DNA of 49,093 bases from Bdellovibrionales bacterium (GTDB lineage: Bacteria > Bdellovibrionota > FAC87 > UBA2466 > JACKAF01). Position 1 is the first letter of the stretch; each line of letters opens with the position of its first letter. A program made the position numbers and the translations under genes. The notes beneath the pieces were generated by a model. The model did no database searches, was not told the DNA's origin, and saw nothing but the letters and a program-made list of their open reading frames with translations. The stretch covers positions 1 to 49,093 of the forward strand of contig JAGQZV010000003.1 of assembly GCA_020435295.1 (NCBI GenBank). Reading direction: 5' to 3'. Shown here one piece after another: positions 1 to 7,916 of this stretch.

Positions 1-535
1 CCCCCGCCCTCAACTTTGGATTGTGGGCCGCGTACATCCACACCACGTTTCCGCCCCAACAAAAGCCGGTAATAGCGGTACGGGAGGTGTCGGCTTTAGG
101 ATTTTTGTCTAGCCATTTCATTGTAGAATCCAGGTCCTCCCATACTTGCTTTTGCGGGACTTTGGAAACTACCTCGGAGATAATCTGTTGGATGTCTTTC
201 ATCTTGGTTACATCGCCGTGCCTAAAGTAAAGGTAAGGAGCGATGGCGACGTAGCCCTCCTTTGCAAGTCGTCGACAAATGTCTTGAATATAAGCGTGGA
301 CTCCAAAAATTTCTTGAATCACAACGATGACCGGAAAGGGACCTTTGCCTTCGGGCATGGCCCAATATCCCGGCATGGACTCGTTGCCGCAGGGGATAGA
401 AACGGTATCATTAACAAGTCCCTTCGAAGGCGTCGTAATTACTTTGGCTGTCGCGGGAGCCACAGCAAGTGCGAACCCTGCGGTAATGCCGTGTTGAAAA
501 AGCTGACGGCGTGTCCAAAGATCTTTTGTGCTCAT
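1..535 (-). CDS. Dienelactone hydrolase family protein, Tat-exported (C-terminus cut by window edge)
   Basis: The visible 178 residues are the N-terminal part of an alpha/beta-hydrolase of the dienelactone hydrolase family, which cleaves ester or lactone substrates. The N-terminus has a twin-arginine signal (TRRQLFQ at residues 8-14, then a hydrophobic stretch ending APATA near residue 30), so the enzyme is probably exported folded to the periplasm. QEIFG (Glu75) and GFCWGG (Cys159) match the family's glutamate and nucleophilic cysteine; the Asp and His of the triad would lie beyond the edge. The ATG is preceded by a good GGAGG. It lies 14 bases after the rRNA methyltransferase gene, likely in one operon. 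The true substrate is unknown. Confidence 0.85.
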   Translation of the reverse strand, partial: MSTKDLWTRRQLFQHGITAGFALAVAPATAKVITTPSKGLVNDTVSIPCGNESMPGYWAMPEGKGPFPVIVVIQEIFGVHAYIQDICRRLAKEGYVAIAPYLYFRHGDVTKMKDIQQIISEVVSKVPQKQVWEDLDSTMKWLDKNPKADTSRTAITGFCWGGNVVWMYAAHNPKLRAG

Positions 536-549
536 GGTTCCTCCGAATC

Positions 550-1725
550 TTAGGAAGTGAGCTTATCAGACTCCTTTGAAGTGAAAATGGCTATTTTCAA
601 GTAGTCTGCTTCTGCAAACCCTACCGGGTGATCGAGCTCCGGCTGAAGTACCGTGCGGAGTTTTAAATTTGGAGAGAGGTCCGTTCGAGCCGAGTCGAGA
701 AAGAGTTGCCGCGGGATACGGGAACTACAACAGCAGCTAATGAGGATACCACCCGGCTTTAGACGGGAAAGGGCGCCCTTATGCAGTGCTGAATACGTAC
801 GCAGCGCTCCCGGAACTTTGCGAACTGAACTAACAACCTGAGGCGGATCGACAATGACGAGATCGTATTGCCTATCCGCTGGCTCTCGCACCCACTGAAA
901 GGCATCAGCCAATTTCCACTCCATGCCAGGGGTGTTATGGAAATGGCTACCGAATTCTACCGCGGCGAGAGAGCTATCCACGTTCAAAACGTGGTTGGCT
1001 CCGGCCTGAAGTGCGGCCAGCCCGAGCGTTCCCGTGTTGGAAAAAAGGTTCAGAACGCTTTTTCCTTCGAGAGTTTGGCGACGGATCCAGCGGCGCAAAC
1101 TGCGCAAATCAAGAAAAGCCCCACCTTTCTGTCCGCTCTTTAGCGGGACCTGCCACTGGAGGCTGCCCTCGTGGACAGGCAAGTTGTCGGGAAGGGTTCC
1201 ATAAAGTGTTCGCAAGCTGCCGTTACTGTGCTTGCGCTTTGCCGGGAGACGCCAGGCAAGGGCTTTTAAGCCAAGTTGCTCTCGTGCGATGGCAGCAACG
1301 TAGCGCCCAAGCGTGTCCACTGCGGCGCTATAGGTTTGCAGCACGGCTACGTCACCGTATCTGTCGAGTACAATTCCGGGTAGGCCGTCGTTTTCACCGT
1401 GGACAAGGCGTAGCGCATCGGTTTGTTCATAGAGAGGCAGGCGGTGCACGAGTGCATTGTGCACTCTCTGCCAGAGCCAATCGCGCGTAGGGGGCAGGGA
1501 GCCAGTCTTTAGAACGCGGATGCCCACCACGGAGTGAGGTTCGTAGATTCCAAAACCGAGGGTTTGGTTGGCGTGGTCAAAAAGACGCAACCACTGTCCG
1601 GCCGAAAACGGGCTAGTGGCGGAACTCAGTTGGGAGCGAAATACCCATGGATGTCGGCGTCTTACAGCCGATGCGGCCGGCTTTTTCAGCTGGTAGCGGC
1701 GGGTTTGGAATCTCGGGGAAAGCAT
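550..1725 (-). CDS. RlmI-like class I SAM-dependent rRNA (cytosine-C5) methyltransferase
   Basis: About 391 residues. The N-terminus has a PUA-like segment (RRRHPWVFRSQL around residue 20), as in the RlmI/YccW family that methylates cytosine in 23S rRNA. A middle domain (YGDVAVLQTYS, then KSGQKGGAFLDLRS) is followed by a Rossmann methyltransferase core with NLFSNTGTLGLAAL as SAM-binding loop, IVDPPQV as the catalytic-loop motif, and a cysteine cluster (SCCCSS) where the family has its catalytic cysteine. The start is uncertain: ATG at 1725 is used because it gives the usual N-terminus, but its upstream GGGG is very close; an in-frame GTG lies at 1740. Family assignment is firm; the exact target base is inferred. 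Confidence 0.85.
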   Translation of the reverse strand: MLSPRFQTRRYQLKKPAASAVRRRHPWVFRSQLSSATSPFSAGQWLRLFDHANQTLGFGIYEPHSVVGIRVLKTGSLPPTRDWLWQRVHNALVHRLPLYEQTDALRLVHGENDGLPGIVLDRYGDVAVLQTYSAAVDTLGRYVAAIAREQLGLKALAWRLPAKRKHSNGSLRTLYGTLPDNLPVHEGSLQWQVPLKSGQKGGAFLDLRSLRRWIRRQTLEGKSVLNLFSNTGTLGLAALQAGANHVLNVDSSLAAVEFGSHFHNTPGMEWKLADAFQWVREPADRQYDLVIVDPPQVVSSVRKVPGALRTYSALHKGALSRLKPGGILISCCCSSRIPRQLFLDSARTDLSPNLKLRTVLQPELDHPVGFAEADYLKIAIFTSKESDKLTS

Positions 1726-1799
1726 GCCCCTAAATAGCACAAATTTTGTCTTTGTGGTGCCTTGTGCTAAACTCCGGCGGTTTTTTCCGGGAGCCTTAC

Positions 1800-2213
1800 T
1801 TGGAGACTTCGAACGACAATTCTTGTGTTTCGGTAGTGGCGGGCGTGATGCTTAGCCGGGGCAAGTTATTTCTTGCACGACGCCTCGGAGGGGACATGCA
1901 CGGATACTGGGAACTTCCCGGGGGAAAAATAGAGTATGGCGAGGTACCCAAAGAGTCTTTGCAACGCGAACTGAGAGAAGAGTTGGGTGTCGACGTAGAA
2001 GTGGGCGACTTCATCGGGCGGTCGGAACATGAAATCCCGGGTAAGCGCATCCGCTTGACTGCGTACCGCGTCTTTCCGCAATCCACTGAGTTTGTTTTGA
2101 GTGCCCATTCGGAATTCAAATGGGTGGGCCCGGAAAGCTGGAAAGAGTACCAGGTGGCTCCCGCGGATCTGCCGCTTCTGGAGAGTGTCCGCGAGTTAAT
2201 TAATGAGGAGTAA
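1800..2213 (+). CDS. NUDIX (MutT-like) hydrolase
   Basis: A protein of about 137 residues with a complete Nudix box (GGKIEYGEVPKESLQRELRE followed by ELGV, residues 41-64) that binds Mg2+ and hydrolyses nucleoside diphosphates linked to another moiety. The small size and MutT-like layout suggest an 8-oxo-dGTP or similar housecleaning pyrophosphatase, but substrate is not readable from sequence. I chose the TTG at 1800 because GGGAG lies six bases upstream and the reading frame then starts just before the first beta strand (VSVVAGVML); an upstream in-frame TTG at 1746 would add an unlikely extension. The next gene starts three bases after its stop, so the two are co-transcribed. Confidence 0.85.
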   Translation: METSNDNSCVSVVAGVMLSRGKLFLARRLGGDMHGYWELPGGKIEYGEVPKESLQRELREELGVDVEVGDFIGRSEHEIPGKRIRLTAYRVFPQSTEFVLSAHSEFKWVGPESWKEYQVAPADLPLLESVRELINEE

Positions 2214-2216
2214 AAC

Positions 2217-3050
2217 ATGCGCCTTCTGTTATTAGTTGCGATTCTGTCCTCGGTGGCTCACGCACAAGATCTGAGTTTCCGTTCTCACGGAAAGGAGATT
2301 CGTTCCCTCTCATTGGCCGAGTTAAAAAAACTAGTGCCTGCCAAGGACATTACGATTTTTGAACCTCACGAAAAACAGAAGGTTACTTATTCTGCGGTGG
2401 CGGCACGCGCGGTATTTGAAGCGGTATTCAAGGACGAATGGAACGAAGCGGACGAGGTTCTCTTTACCTGTGCCGATGGGTATCAACCTTCGGTCCCGGC
2501 TTCGAAGTTCAAAAAATTTGCTGCCTACTTGAGCTTTGCGAAGCCGAACAAAGCCTTTTCGATGGTCAATTCTCTGCAAAATAGCGAGAAGATTGAACTT
2601 GGGCCCTATTACCTTATTTGGGACAACGAAACCTTTCCGGCTCTTAAGGCCGAGGGCGGTTCGGATTTCCCCTACCAAGTGGTGGCCATCGAGCTAGTGA
2701 ATTTCGAGAAGCGTTTTCCAGGAATGACCCCGCCACGAAACCGCAGCCCGCAGGTGGAGCGCGGTTTTTCGGCGTTTAGGAAAAACTGCATGGCGTGCCA
2801 CACGATCAATGGGGATGGAGGGGGCAAGGCAGTAGAACTCAATTACCCGGTGAACATTACAGAAATGGTAAAAACCCCGTGGCTGCGCCGTTGGATATTG
2901 GACCCAACGAGTATACGGTACAACACGACAATGCCCGCCTACAATCCGGCTGATCCGAAAAGGCAGCAGACCGTGAAAGACATTTTGGCCTATCTTCGCC
3001 AGATGCGTAAACATAAGCGCAAACCTGTTCCCCGAGACGAGTCCCCCTGA
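2217..3050 (+). CDS. Exported c-type cytochrome with N-terminal molybdopterin-oxidoreductase-like domain
   Basis: 277 residues. Residues 1-16 are a Sec signal peptide (ending VAHA). Residues 17-165 look like a small oxidoreductase molybdopterin-binding-type fold, with FTCADGY (Cys85) followed by PSVP; this resembles cofactor-contact strands of that fold but no cofactor can be assigned. Residues 180-265 are a mono-haem cytochrome c domain with CMACH (191-195) and a probable axial Met in TTMPAY (Met239). It should act in periplasmic electron transfer. The C-terminus is strongly basic. The cytochrome part is certain; the N-terminal fold is an inference. Confidence 0.8.
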   Translation: MRLLLLVAILSSVAHAQDLSFRSHGKEIRSLSLAELKKLVPAKDITIFEPHEKQKVTYSAVAARAVFEAVFKDEWNEADEVLFTCADGYQPSVPASKFKKFAAYLSFAKPNKAFSMVNSLQNSEKIELGPYYLIWDNETFPALKAEGGSDFPYQVVAIELVNFEKRFPGMTPPRNRSPQVERGFSAFRKNCMACHTINGDGGGKAVELNYPVNITEMVKTPWLRRWILDPTSIRYNTTMPAYNPADPKRQQTVKDILAYLRQMRKHKRKPVPRDESP

Positions 3051-3212
3051 GGCCAGAGGCTGGTCAAGCTGGCACCGTCTGCCTCCTTATATATAGTAAT
3101 TACCCGGTGGGCCCATGTTTTGTGCAGCGGCTCGGTGGCCTTTGCTTTGCAAGTTCCGTGGAACAGGGTAGAAGAATAGGGAGGGGTGCGTCATCGCACA
3201 GGTTGGGGAATA

Positions 3213-4265
3213 ATGCGGTCACGGGAAAAAGAGCATTTTTATTTTATCGATTACTTGCGCGCCATGGCCTGCTATCTCGTGGTACTGCACCACTGTCTGG
3301 GCTACTTTCCTAATGCCTCCTGGGTGGTGTTTTATGTACGCCACTTAAAGCCCTTTTTTCCTACCGTCACGCTTTACCTGCTAATTTCCGGATTTGTGCA
3401 CGCGGGGGTTGTCCAGCGCAAGATCCAGCCTTATGCGGACTACGTGATCGAAAAATTTAAGCGCATCATGGTGCCCTACTTTTGCGTCAGTTTCCTCACA
3501 ATGGTCTTGAGAATTTTCGTTGAACACAACCGCTTGATGCCGCTTGACGAGGTTCAGTACACTCCTTTTGTATGGGGACGAGCCGGATTGCGTTTGCTTT
3601 TCTCTGGAGTCGAGGGGCACTACTACTTCTTGGAAATACTTTTTGTCTATCTTCTTGTGTTCCCAGCCATCGTTCGTCGGTTTAGCTCTGCACGGGCTGC
3701 ATTGCTGGGTTTTCTCTGCCTGTTGGCCGTTGATCCTCTTTTGGCACGACTGTGTGTGTCTCTAAGAACTACTGTCTGGTCCCCAACTACGCTTTTGGTT
3801 GCAACTCTTTCCGGTTTTAAGTTCTTTTTCTTTGGGTTTACCCTCAACCGTTGCTACGCGTGGCTCAAACCCAGACTCTTGGAGCACGGTATTGGGGTGG
3901 GTGTGTCTTGTTTGTTTATTTTCGTGGTGTTGCATCAGCTGCTCCCGCAGGGCAACGAGTACTGGGTCTGCGTGCAGTTGATGGGGTATTTTGCCATTGC
4001 CCGTGCCTTGGTACATGGCCCGCACCCTTTGGTCAGCGAGATATCGGGGCTTTCTTTTGGCGTTTATCTCCTCCACCAGCCGTATTTTATTAAGACGTCG
4101 CGGCTTTTGCTCAATCCGCTCGGCCTTGCTTCAAACCTCGAATTTGTGCTGACGTGGTTGCTTACCATTGCTCTCACGACTGTCGCCATCAAGCTTCTAG
4201 ACGGCAATCGTTTGGCGGCGCGCTTTCTCTTGGGTAAGGCGGTTCCGAGACTCGCTACCACATAA
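3213..4265 (+). CDS. Membrane acyltransferase 3 family protein
   Basis: About 350 residues with roughly ten hydrophobic segments and the acyltransferase-3 signature at the N-terminus (YFIDYLRAMACYLVVLHH, with the conserved His). Such integral inner-membrane enzymes O-acylate extracellular glycans or lipids. Start taken as ATG 3213 after TTGGGGA; an upstream GTG at 3186 is in frame but lies inside a small hairpin (GTGCG/CGCAC). It stands alone on the plus strand and ends at a bidirectional terminator. It could modify the polysaccharide made by the locus a few kb downstream, but nothing in the sequence proves this. Confidence 0.85.
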   Translation: MRSREKEHFYFIDYLRAMACYLVVLHHCLGYFPNASWVVFYVRHLKPFFPTVTLYLLISGFVHAGVVQRKIQPYADYVIEKFKRIMVPYFCVSFLTMVLRIFVEHNRLMPLDEVQYTPFVWGRAGLRLLFSGVEGHYYFLEILFVYLLVFPAIVRRFSSARAALLGFLCLLAVDPLLARLCVSLRTTVWSPTTLLVATLSGFKFFFFGFTLNRCYAWLKPRLLEHGIGVGVSCLFIFVVLHQLLPQGNEYWVCVQLMGYFAIARALVHGPHPLVSEISGLSFGVYLLHQPYFIKTSRLLLNPLGLASNLEFVLTWLLTIALTTVAIKLLDGNRLAARFLLGKAVPRLATT

Positions 4266-4267
4266 AA

Positions 4268-4297
4268 AAAGCGCGGGCCGTTGCCAGCCCGCGCTTT
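4268..4297. terminator. Bidirectional Rho-independent terminator
   Basis: Perfect 11-bp stem AAAGCGCGGGC (4268-4278) / GCCCGCGCTTT (4287-4297) with an 8-base loop, A-rich on the left and T-rich on the right, between the convergent acyltransferase and thioredoxin-fold genes. It can serve both strands. Confidence 0.85.
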
Positions 4298-4313
4298 ACT
4301 TCCACGTTCGGTA

Positions 4314-5297
4314 TTACCGGATGATACGACGGATGTCGTTGATGTCTTCCGGACTGAGTAAGCCACTCTTCTTGAAAAGTACGGTACCGCTCCGATCGAG
4401 CACAAAGGTTGTCGGGAGCACGGTTTCCGCAAACAAGTTTTGAGACACCTGTTCCGTATCATAGACGATGTGATACTGGAAAAAGGCTGGGTACTTGTTC
4501 ATGAAGTCATTTACCGCCTGGATGTTTTTATCTACGGTCACATAACGAACAGTCGTGCTGTGGGCATAGTTGGCGGCAAAGTCGCGGTAGGCCACGGTAT
4601 TGTTGGCAGCGTCCTGCGAATATATCGTGTTCAAGCTAAGCACAGTGAAGCGCTGGCTACCGAACTCAGGAAGACGAATGTCTCCTTCTAGGATGACCCC
4701 ATTTGGTAGATGGCTGCGTAGGACGAGAGCTGGTGCTACATCACCCACTTGCAAGGGTTTGCTGCTTGTCGCATAGCCGATCGCTGACCGAAGTCCATCG
4801 ATTTTGTCTTGGCTCAGTAGACCTTCCGATTTGAAAAGCACTTTGCTATCCTGATCTACAATGAAGACTGTAGGGAGCTTTGCTACTCCGAAGGCCCTCA
4901 TGGCGCTTTGAGTCGGATCGAAGTAGACGGAGTACAGGAAATCCTCTTTGTAGTCTTCCCGAAACTCGCGGACCTTAAGGGTGTCTGCGTCTACGGCAAC
5001 AAGCTGAGTGGTGACATCGTTGATTAAATCTTGTGATTGGGCCGTAACGATAGGCAGGTTCTGAAGGCTAACCGCATCATCCACCGAAAAAAATTCAACC
5101 AGAGTAAACGACTGCTCCGGCTTTTCAGTCGCCGAGACAGGAGAAACAGTGATGTTTCCCTTAGCATCAATCCCTTCGAGGATAACGTACGGGACTGTGT
5201 CCCCGACCTCAAGTGCCAAAAGTGAATTTGCTGAAAAACTGGCGATGAGAGTTACCAGTACTCCCATTTTGTATAGCCAATAGTGTCTAGTTTTCAT
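4314..5297 (-). CDS. Exported tandem thioredoxin-fold protein lacking all cysteines
   Basis: 327 residues with a Sec signal peptide (hydrophobic residues 11-29, cleavage near LLALE). Two thioredoxin/AhpC-TSA-like domains follow, about 30-170 and 180-327. Both keep the cis-proline strand (KLPTVFIVDQDSKVLFKSEG and VLPTTFVLDRSGTVLFKKSG) and similar ends (GLLSQDKIDGLR, GLLSPEDINDIR). At the place where a redox CXXC would sit they have FFSVDDAVS and NTIYSQDAAN. The whole protein has no cysteine, so it cannot be a dithiol oxidoreductase; a structural, chaperone or binding role is more likely. Alone in its transcription unit, reading towards the bidirectional terminator. Confidence 0.75.
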   Translation of the reverse strand: MKTRHYWLYKMGVLVTLIASFSANSLLALEVGDTVPYVILEGIDAKGNITVSPVSATEKPEQSFTLVEFFSVDDAVSLQNLPIVTAQSQDLINDVTTQLVAVDADTLKVREFREDYKEDFLYSVYFDPTQSAMRAFGVAKLPTVFIVDQDSKVLFKSEGLLSQDKIDGLRSAIGYATSSKPLQVGDVAPALVLRSHLPNGVILEGDIRLPEFGSQRFTVLSLNTIYSQDAANNTVAYRDFAANYAHSTTVRYVTVDKNIQAVNDFMNKYPAFFQYHIVYDTEQVSQNLFAETVLPTTFVLDRSGTVLFKKSGLLSPEDINDIRRIIR

Positions 5298-5536
5298 CGT
5301 ATCTCCCTATTTGAAAGTGGTGTCAGTCCGTTGGCTCCATGAATTTTTTTCATCGTTCTAATTTTTTCTGAAAAATACTCGTGCGCCATGACCACTCTTT
5401 CTGAGTTAGCGCCAAAAGACTCTGCAATTCATGCGCCAAGAATAGCGTCTGCGAAAAACGGAGATCGTGACGCGTAGTGAAATGAAGGGGGCTCTGCTTC
5501 TTCTTGTTTTCTTCCGAGAAGAAAGAAGAGGTGTCT
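5298..5536. promoter_or_regulatory. Divergent intergenic region between thioredoxin-fold and GH5-like genes
   Basis: About 240 bases without a credible gene, holding the promoters of two divergent genes. It has an AT-rich T-run segment near 5345-5375. No clear sigma-70 pair or riboswitch could be recognised. AGAAGAGG at 5525-5531 is the ribosome binding site of the plus-strand gene. Confidence 0.4.
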
Positions 5537-6751
5537 ATGTCCAAATGTCTTGCCAGTTTAATCCTGGTTGTCGCAGGCTTTAGCAGTTTGGAAGCCTGCG
5601 AGCTAAAAAAAATAGAGTCGAAGTATGATTTGTGGCGCGGCGCGTTGTGTTTGCGTGGGGCTAATATTTGGCAAAAGCGTCTGGAGCCCGGCGACGATAC
5701 AGCGGCCATCGGAGTGGGCCCGCTTGGGCCTCCTTATTCCGTTGCTGGCCTAAGGCAGCTGGCGCAGTGGGGCGCTAATTTCATCAATATTTCTCACCCG
5801 GGAATCTTTAGCCAGGGCCGGCCCTATGCCCTAGACGCCGCCGCAAAGGATAACTTGGACCTCTTGATCGCGATGGCGGCCGAGGCCGATCTCTTTGTCG
5901 TTATCGGTTTTAGGACTGGTCCTGGCCGGGGCGAAAAAGCGTTCACGGATCAAGGGGGGAAGCAGGATCACCTGGTGTGGAAAAACAAAAAGGCGCAGGA
6001 TGCATGGGTCCGCATGTGGCAGCAGACTGCAAAACTGTACAAAAACCACCCAAACGTAATCGGCTACGAGCTGATGGTCGAGCCCAACAGCAATGGGGCC
6101 CTTCTTAATATCTACGAGCCCGACCCGTTTTTCGCTAAGTATAAGGATACTCTTTATAACTGGTACCCACTTGCAGAACGCATTGTTTCTGCTGTGCGCG
6201 AAGAGGACCCGATGACACCCATTCTAGTCGGTGGCATGAATTGGAGCAGCGTGAATTGGCTCGACAGTATTCCGGAAATGACGGATTCTCGTATCGTCTA
6301 CGTGGCACACCAGTATGAACCCTTCGTTTATACGCACCAGAAGGGAACGCTGACTCGCCAGTACCCTGGCTTCTTTGACGGTGATTACGATGGAGTCGCT
6401 GACCTAGTAAACAAGAGCTTTCTGGCTACACTGATGGATCCCGTAAAACACTTTAAGGAACGGCGAGGCGCTCCGGTTACGGTCAACGAATTTGGCCTAA
6501 TTCGTTACGAACCCGGTGCGGATCAGTTCCTGAAGGACCATTTCGAACTTTTCGAAGAGTGGCAGGTCAGCAGCGCCATCTGGATCTGGGAATCGGATTT
6601 CAAGGGGATCGATTGGAACGAGTTTAATTTCCGCTATGGGAGCGAACTGTCCGCCCCATCAGAAGTTACGAACTCTCCGCTGGAAAAGGTGATCCGCGGC
6701 GCGTGGGCTAAGAATGCAGCACGCCCGTCGTTGGTGAAAGGAAAGTGGTGA
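5537..6751 (+). CDS. Exported GH5-like glycoside hydrolase
   Basis: About 404 residues. The first 20 residues are a signal peptide ending SLEAC, possibly a lipoprotein signal though Glu before the last Ala is atypical. The rest is a TIM-barrel of the cellulase (GH5, clan A) type: LRGANIW near the start, acid/base Glu182 in YELMVEPN, and nucleophile Glu318 in VNEFG. Such enzymes cut or transfer beta-linked hexose chains. Start ATG 5537 follows GAAGAGG; upstream TTG at 5504 would disrupt the signal peptide. Its 3' end overlaps the convergent GT4 gene by 44 bases. Sitting beside polysaccharide biosynthesis genes, it probably trims or releases the polymer made there. Confidence 0.8.
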   Translation: MSKCLASLILVVAGFSSLEACELKKIESKYDLWRGALCLRGANIWQKRLEPGDDTAAIGVGPLGPPYSVAGLRQLAQWGANFINISHPGIFSQGRPYALDAAAKDNLDLLIAMAAEADLFVVIGFRTGPGRGEKAFTDQGGKQDHLVWKNKKAQDAWVRMWQQTAKLYKNHPNVIGYELMVEPNSNGALLNIYEPDPFFAKYKDTLYNWYPLAERIVSAVREEDPMTPILVGGMNWSSVNWLDSIPEMTDSRIVYVAHQYEPFVYTHQKGTLTRQYPGFFDGDYDGVADLVNKSFLATLMDPVKHFKERRGAPVTVNEFGLIRYEPGADQFLKDHFELFEEWQVSSAIWIWESDFKGIDWNEFNFRYGSELSAPSEVTNSPLEKVIRGAWAKNAARPSLVKGKW

Positions 6752-7916
6752 ACGCTGGCAGAACGTTCTTTTGCACCACCAGATCCATGTCACAAAGCGA
6801 CTGGTTTTTGTCAAAGGCCGTCTCAGCCATTCTACCTCTTTCGATCTGAGAGAGTGTGTGCGCTCGCAGAAGCGTTTGTTTTAAAGTACTAAAATCGAAC
6901 CCCAGATAATCCCCATCGTCCAAAATAAAACCTCGCTTGCCAAAATCTGTCGATAGAATGGGGAGTCTGTGGACTAGGTATTCAAACATTTTTACATTTG
7001 TTCCCGAACCGGTCGCAATGGGGTTGAGCGCGAAATCTGCAGCTGCGAAATAAGGCTCAGTACTATCTACAAATCCGGTGACCGTCCAGCCGGGCGCACG
7101 CTGCGGTTTGTCTGATACGGAGCCGACGACAAGAATCTCAATGCCGTTCTGCGCAAGTACGATTTGTTCCTGTTCGGCAAAAGCTTTCAGTCTGGCAAAC
7201 GCCTCGCGGTTGGGACCATACTTGCTGGCCGTGAATAGAAAGACTGTGGCATTTTCCTCTATGCCCCATTGCTGTCTGATTTCTTTCCGTCCACCCCTGG
7301 AAAAACCCCGCGGATCTAAGGCATTAGGAACGGAAACAACGGGAGTGGCAAGCGCCTCATAGAACTCGCGATCTACTTGTCCACATGCGAGAACCAAGTC
7401 CGCCGCTCGTCCGGCTCGAGATTCCACGGACCGAATCCAGCGTCGCAAACGGGGTGCATTTACCAAGCGAGTGCTGTAGGGGATCTCATGCTCGAGATTG
7501 TGGCTGTTGAGAATGCGAGGCTTGCCCTCGAGATATTTTTCAAGCAACGGTAGATGAAATGGAAAATCCACCAGGACTAGATCCGCCCACCCAATACGAT
7601 TGCGCAAGTGCTTCGGGCATTGCAGGGCGCTGAGAGGAAGCGCAAACCAAAGGTTGGGTAGGTGCAGAGCGTAGGTTAGAAACTGTAACCCTGCGCGCAC
7701 GAGTGACCGATCCACGTACTCAACTAAAGTATCACTTATCCGTTGTTCGCCGGACGGAACACGCTTGAGGTAGTCCGGTTTTCTTCCGGTAAAAGAGTAT
7801 ACGTAAACTTCATAGCCCGATCGCGAAAGGCTCTTTGCGAGATTCGAACTGCGCATTTGTCCGCCAGATTGGGCGGGAAATATTTGAATGCCGGTAATGA
7901 ATAGCAGACGTTTCAA
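6708..7916 (-). CDS. GT4 family glycosyltransferase
   Basis: About 402 residues, a GT-B fold transferase. The N-terminal donor-independent half starts KRLLFITGIQIFPAQSGGQMRS with the usual glycine-rich loop; the C-terminal half has ATGSGTNVKMFEYL, the nucleotide-sugar binding segment of GT4-type enzymes. Start is TTG at 7916, overlapping the stop of the upstream GT2 gene as TTGA, so translation is coupled. The frame is open further upstream but that would be within the GT2 gene. It is the last gene of the four-gene minus-strand polysaccharide operon and overlaps the convergent GH5-like gene by 44 bases. The sugar transferred cannot be read. Confidence 0.85.
   Translation of the reverse strand: MKRLLFITGIQIFPAQSGGQMRSSNLAKSLSRSGYEVYVYSFTGRKPDYLKRVPSGEQRISDTLVEYVDRSLVRAGLQFLTYALHLPNLWFALPLSALQCPKHLRNRIGWADLVLVDFPFHLPLLEKYLEGKPRILNSHNLEHEIPYSTRLVNAPRLRRWIRSVESRAGRAADLVLACGQVDREFYEALATPVVSVPNALDPRGFSRGGRKEIRQQWGIEENATVFLFTASKYGPNREAFARLKAFAEQEQIVLAQNGIEILVVGSVSDKPQRAPGWTVTGFVDSTEPYFAAADFALNPIATGSGTNVKMFEYLVHRLPILSTDFGKRGFILDDGDYLGFDFSTLKQTLLRAHTLSQIERGRMAETAFDKNQSLCDMDLVVQKNVLPAFTTFLSPTTGVLHS

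Noticed and set aside
1011-1490. Plus-strand frame of 159 codons opposite the rRNA methyltransferase gene
   Set aside because: Arg/Ala/Cys-rich composition typical of a complement of GC-rich coding sequence; no ribosome binding site or motif.
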